A DNA stretch of 21,510 nt from a virus. Positions 20,186 through 21,510 of this stretch are shown here, in pieces; position 1 is the first letter of the stretch, and every line of letters starts with the position of its first letter. The stretch is taken from positions 1 through 21,510 of IMG/VR virus record IMGVR_UViG_3300017737_000103. One strand, given 5' to 3'. Made by a program: the position numbers and the translations under genes. The notes below the pieces were generated by a model that had not been told where the DNA came from, searched no databases, and was given only the letters and a program-made list of their open reading frames with translations.

Positions 20186-20563
20186 TTATAGAATCTCTAT
20201 ATGTACCAAATCATCAAAGTTGTTATCTTTAATCTCACCATCAGAATCCCAATCTCCACCCCATCTAACAACATAACCAAATTGCTTTGCTATTCCTCTC
20301 ACCATGCCACCCATATAGTGAAAACGCTCTCTATCTTCCCAATCAATAGGATAAGGTGCTAAATCAACAGCTTTACCTTCAAGATGTTTACTATACTTAG
20401 TCTTTGTAGCACCTTTTTTAAGCAGTTCTTCCTGCCTATCTGGTGATCTTATGCCTTCAATGATAGTTACATCCATTATATCAATAAGTTTATCTAAAAC
20501 CTCTCTTAATCTAGGATCAATACCTACCATCCTCTGCTTTGACCTCTTTCCAAATCTTGGCAT
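20186..20563 (-). CDS. Endolysin, M15-family peptidase (L-alanyl-D-glutamate / VanY-like)
   Basis: A 125-residue peptidase of the M15 family. The zinc-binding motif S-K-H-L-E-G-K-A-V-D (His60, Asp67) is followed by a W-G-G-D-W segment and a final D-L-V-H-I-E-I (His121) that supplies the third ligand region. It cuts peptide bridges of peptidoglycan, the usual phage lysin chemistry for Gram-negative hosts. No signal peptide is visible, so release depends on a holin; two small membrane proteins lie upstream (21176-21510). The ATG overlaps the stop of the AT-hook-like peptide, with AAGGAAG upstream. An alternative role in tail-tip penetration is less likely given the small size. Confidence 0.9.
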   Translation of the reverse strand: MPRFGKRSKQRMVGIDPRLREVLDKLIDIMDVTIIEGIRSPDRQEELLKKGATKTKYSKHLEGKAVDLAPYPIDWEDRERFHYMGGMVRGIAKQFGYVVRWGGDWDSDGEIKDNNFDDLVHIEIL

Positions 20564-20658
20564 TACTTTTTCTTCCTTTTAATAGGCTTAAACATTGTTT
20601 TTTTCTTTTTAGAAGGTCTACCCCTCTTCTTTCCGTATGTTCCTTTTCCGTAAGGCAT
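20563..20658 (-). CDS. AT-hook-like basic mini-protein, 31 residues
   Basis: A tiny frame with one-base overlaps on both sides (TAATG each time) and AGGAG six bases before its ATG. More than a third of its residues are Lys or Arg. It begins M-P-Y-G-K-G-T-Y-G and carries K-K-R-G-R-P-S-K-K, which matches the R-G-R-P core of an AT-hook flanked by basic residues; AT-hooks bind the minor groove of AT-rich DNA, and this genome is AT-rich. It could be a DNA-condensing or packaged protein. Similar M-P-Y-G-K-G-T-Y-G peptides are, to my recollection, common in marine phages. Confidence 0.7.
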   Translation of the reverse strand: MPYGKGTYGKKRGRPSKKKKTMFKPIKRKKK

Positions 20659-20939
20659 TATTTTCTCCTAGTTTTAGATGGACTCCATTTAACTCTATTC
20701 GCCCAATATGCTCCAGACATCCTACCTCTAGCTATGTTTTTTGCGTGTCTAGCCTTAAATGCTCTGCGTTGTGCAGGTGTTTGGTTAGTCCTTACACCTT
20801 GCTGACCAAATCTTATTAACTTAGTTCTTGCTCCAACTTTAGCTAGAACCATGTGAGACTTAGTCTTATGTCGTGGTGTTCTCTTGGGTTTATTAAAACC
20901 TTTAAGTCCAAACCTTGCTAGTCTAGGATCACGAGCCAT
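20658..20939 (-). CDS. Highly basic phage protein, 93 residues (DUF6321-like)
   Basis: A very basic protein (rich in Arg, Lys, Ala). It starts with A-R-D-P-R-L-x-R-F-G-L-K-G and contains H-K-T-K-S-H, then R-F-G-Q-Q-G-V and R-R-A-F-K-A-R-H-A-K-N-I, ending in W-S-P-S-K. I recognise this as a widespread phage family, probably DUF6321, of unknown function; the family name is from memory. The pattern of conserved Arg/His/Lys suggests nucleic-acid or virion contact. It overlaps the neighbours by one base and precedes the AT-hook-like peptide, so the two may be co-produced DNA-binding virion proteins. Confidence 0.7.
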   Translation of the reverse strand: MARDPRLARFGLKGFNKPKRTPRHKTKSHMVLAKVGARTKLIRFGQQGVRTNQTPAQRRAFKARHAKNIARGRMSGAYWANRVKWSPSKTRRK

Positions 20940-21175
20940 TATTTTTTAGCTAAATCTTCAAGTATATCAGTAACCCAATCTATTAGCTTTTCTAATAGTT
21001 CTTGTTCCTGCTTTTCATTTAAGAAAGGTAAATTAAGTTTCTTATTTATTTTTGTAGCTAATTCTTCTTTTAATTCATCTGATTGCACATAACCAATAAA
21101 CTCATCTTGGTATTCTTCTACAATATGGTCTTTAGCTTTGTCTATAATCTTTGCTAATACTACTTTTTTTAACAT
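20939..21175 (-). CDS. Hypothetical helical protein, 78 residues
   Basis: The protein is charged, with Glu- and Lys-rich helices and a heptad-like Leu/Ile pattern through residues 2-50, a central P-F-L-N-E-K-Q-E-Q-E-L-L helix and a final I-D-W-V-T-D-I-L-E-D helix. It begins directly after the stop of the holin candidate, and AAGGGAG lies upstream. No membrane segment and no family are seen. A regulator or partner of lysis proteins is possible from position alone. Confidence 0.65.
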   Translation of the reverse strand: MLKKVVLAKIIDKAKDHIVEEYQDEFIGYVQSDELKEELATKINKKLNLPFLNEKQEQELLEKLIDWVTDILEDLAKK

Positions 21176-21313
21176 CTATAACTCCCTTTTGATTTTATAT
21201 CCTAAATAAATAATTGTCATTACAGCCACAATACATTGTAAAGCTGTGCTTATATTTGTAAGTGATAAGCTATAATTAGCTAAACTCGCAAATGATACTT
21301 TTAAGCTATCCAT
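21176..21313 (-). CDS. Single-pass membrane protein, 45 residues, holin candidate
   Basis: Start ATG overlaps the stop of the upstream coiled-coil gene (TAATG); AAAGGAAAG is upstream. Residues 22-38 are hydrophobic (I-S-T-A-L-Q-C-I-V-A-V-M-T-I-I-Y-L), followed by a basic tail (K-I-K-R-E-L) as in inner-membrane proteins with the C-terminus in the cytoplasm. Position just upstream of the M15 endolysin block makes it a holin or pinholin-like candidate. Only the membrane segment is seen; function is inference. Confidence 0.6.
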   Translation of the reverse strand: MDSLKVSFASLANYSLSLTNISTALQCIVAVMTIIYLGYKIKREL

Positions 21314-21510
21314 TAAAGTCTTTCCTTTAATTCTTCTATATCTTCTAAAATAAATTCTAAGATAATGTCCTGCCTTACATCAGAAGGGATAGGATCATCT
21401 TGTGCATCTTTCATTTCTTTTATATAGTTTGCTGTACGCTGACTTTCAACCTCTAAGAATTGCAATCTAGTGTTTAGTTGTCCATAACCATATACTAATG
21501 CACCAATAAA
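21313..21510 (-). CDS. Membrane-anchored coiled-coil protein, C-terminal part (cut by right edge)
   Basis: Only the last 65 residues are visible, as the frame enters from the right edge. They begin in a hydrophobic segment (F-I-G-A-L-V-Y-G-Y-G) followed by a charged coiled coil (Q-L-N-T-R-L-Q-F-L-E-V-E) and an acidic end. A membrane anchor followed by a coiled coil near a lysin gene fits an inner-membrane spanin (Rz-like) or holin accessory protein. The C-terminus is complete, but the N-terminus is missing, so no size comparison is possible. Confidence 0.55.
   Translation of the reverse strand, partial: FIGALVYGYGQLNTRLQFLEVESQRTANYIKEMKDAQDDPIPSDVRQDIILEFILEDIEELKERL

Noticed and set aside
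471-20819. Plus-strand open frames, for example 471-680, 1348-1593, 14695-15048 and 20539-20805
   Set aside because: All lie opposite well-supported minus-strand genes, are low in complexity (Ser/Leu/Cys/Phe-rich antisense composition) and lack ribosome binding sites.
1-21510. tRNA genes, integrase, lysogeny repressor, insertion sequences
   Set aside because: I looked for cloverleaf-like GTTCRA-type segments in the non-coding gaps and for family motifs in the proteins and saw none; the unseen part of the genome could still carry them.

Overview
The window looks like about half or more of a tailed, siphovirus-like bacteriophage genome. Every gene I can support lies on the minus strand, so transcription runs from high to low coordinates. 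The sequence is AT-rich and densely packed, with many 1-, 4- and 8-base start/stop overlaps. Standard code is used, with TAA, TAG and TGA all serving as stops and several GTG/TTG starts. No integrase, CI-like repressor, tRNA, CRISPR or insertion sequence is visible. The style (AT-rich, tiny basic proteins, M15 endolysin, MuF-type head protein) resembles marine phages of Alphaproteobacteria, but the host assignment is only an impression.

Region A (right edge to 11406, late functions): a membrane-anchored coiled-coil protein cut by the window edge, a one-helix membrane protein (holin candidate), small basic proteins including a 31-residue AT-hook-like peptide, an M15 peptidase (endolysin), a Cys-rich 50-residue protein and a metallophosphoesterase. 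These are followed by neck and tail genes: connector, tail terminator-like, tail tube, two overlapping chaperone ORFs with a clear -1 slippery site, tape measure, tail hub/tip and a last tail protein. The block ends at a strong intrinsic terminator (11335-11390).

Region B (11297 to 5453, early/replication functions): a sigma70-like promoter (TTGTCA-17-TAATAT) starts just after the terminator. Its transcript would begin with a long stem-loop leader, and a 9-bp motif occurs three times across promoter spacer, leader loop and start region. Then come small unknown proteins, a papain-like protein, an SSB with an acidic DVPF tail, a NinG/HNH-like zinc protein, a PD-(D/E)XK-like nuclease, a replisome organizer with an iteron array and AT-rich stretch inside its gene (candidate origin), a zinc-ribbon protein, a Cys-rich PP-loop ATPase and small unknowns.

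Region C (5435 to 1, packaging and head): a second promoter candidate (perfect TATAAT) inside a 10-bp inverted repeat precedes a sigma region 4-like HTH protein. A 276-base intergenic region rich in dyads follows, then a 57-residue protein, small and large terminase, a 50-residue membrane protein, portal, MuF-like head protein, a morphogenesis protein and a coiled-coil scaffold candidate running off the left edge. The major capsid gene is not in the window and is expected beyond the left edge.

How it fits together (inference): head genes leave on the left and lysis/neck/tail genes enter on the right in the same direction, so the simplest model is a circular or circularly permuted map. One late unit would run from about 5370 through the unseen part and back in at 21510 to the terminator at 11335-11390; one early unit would run from 11269-11297 down to about 5450. 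The most interesting items are the regulated early leader, the in-gene iteron array, the chaperone frameshift and the Cys-rich PP-loop enzyme.
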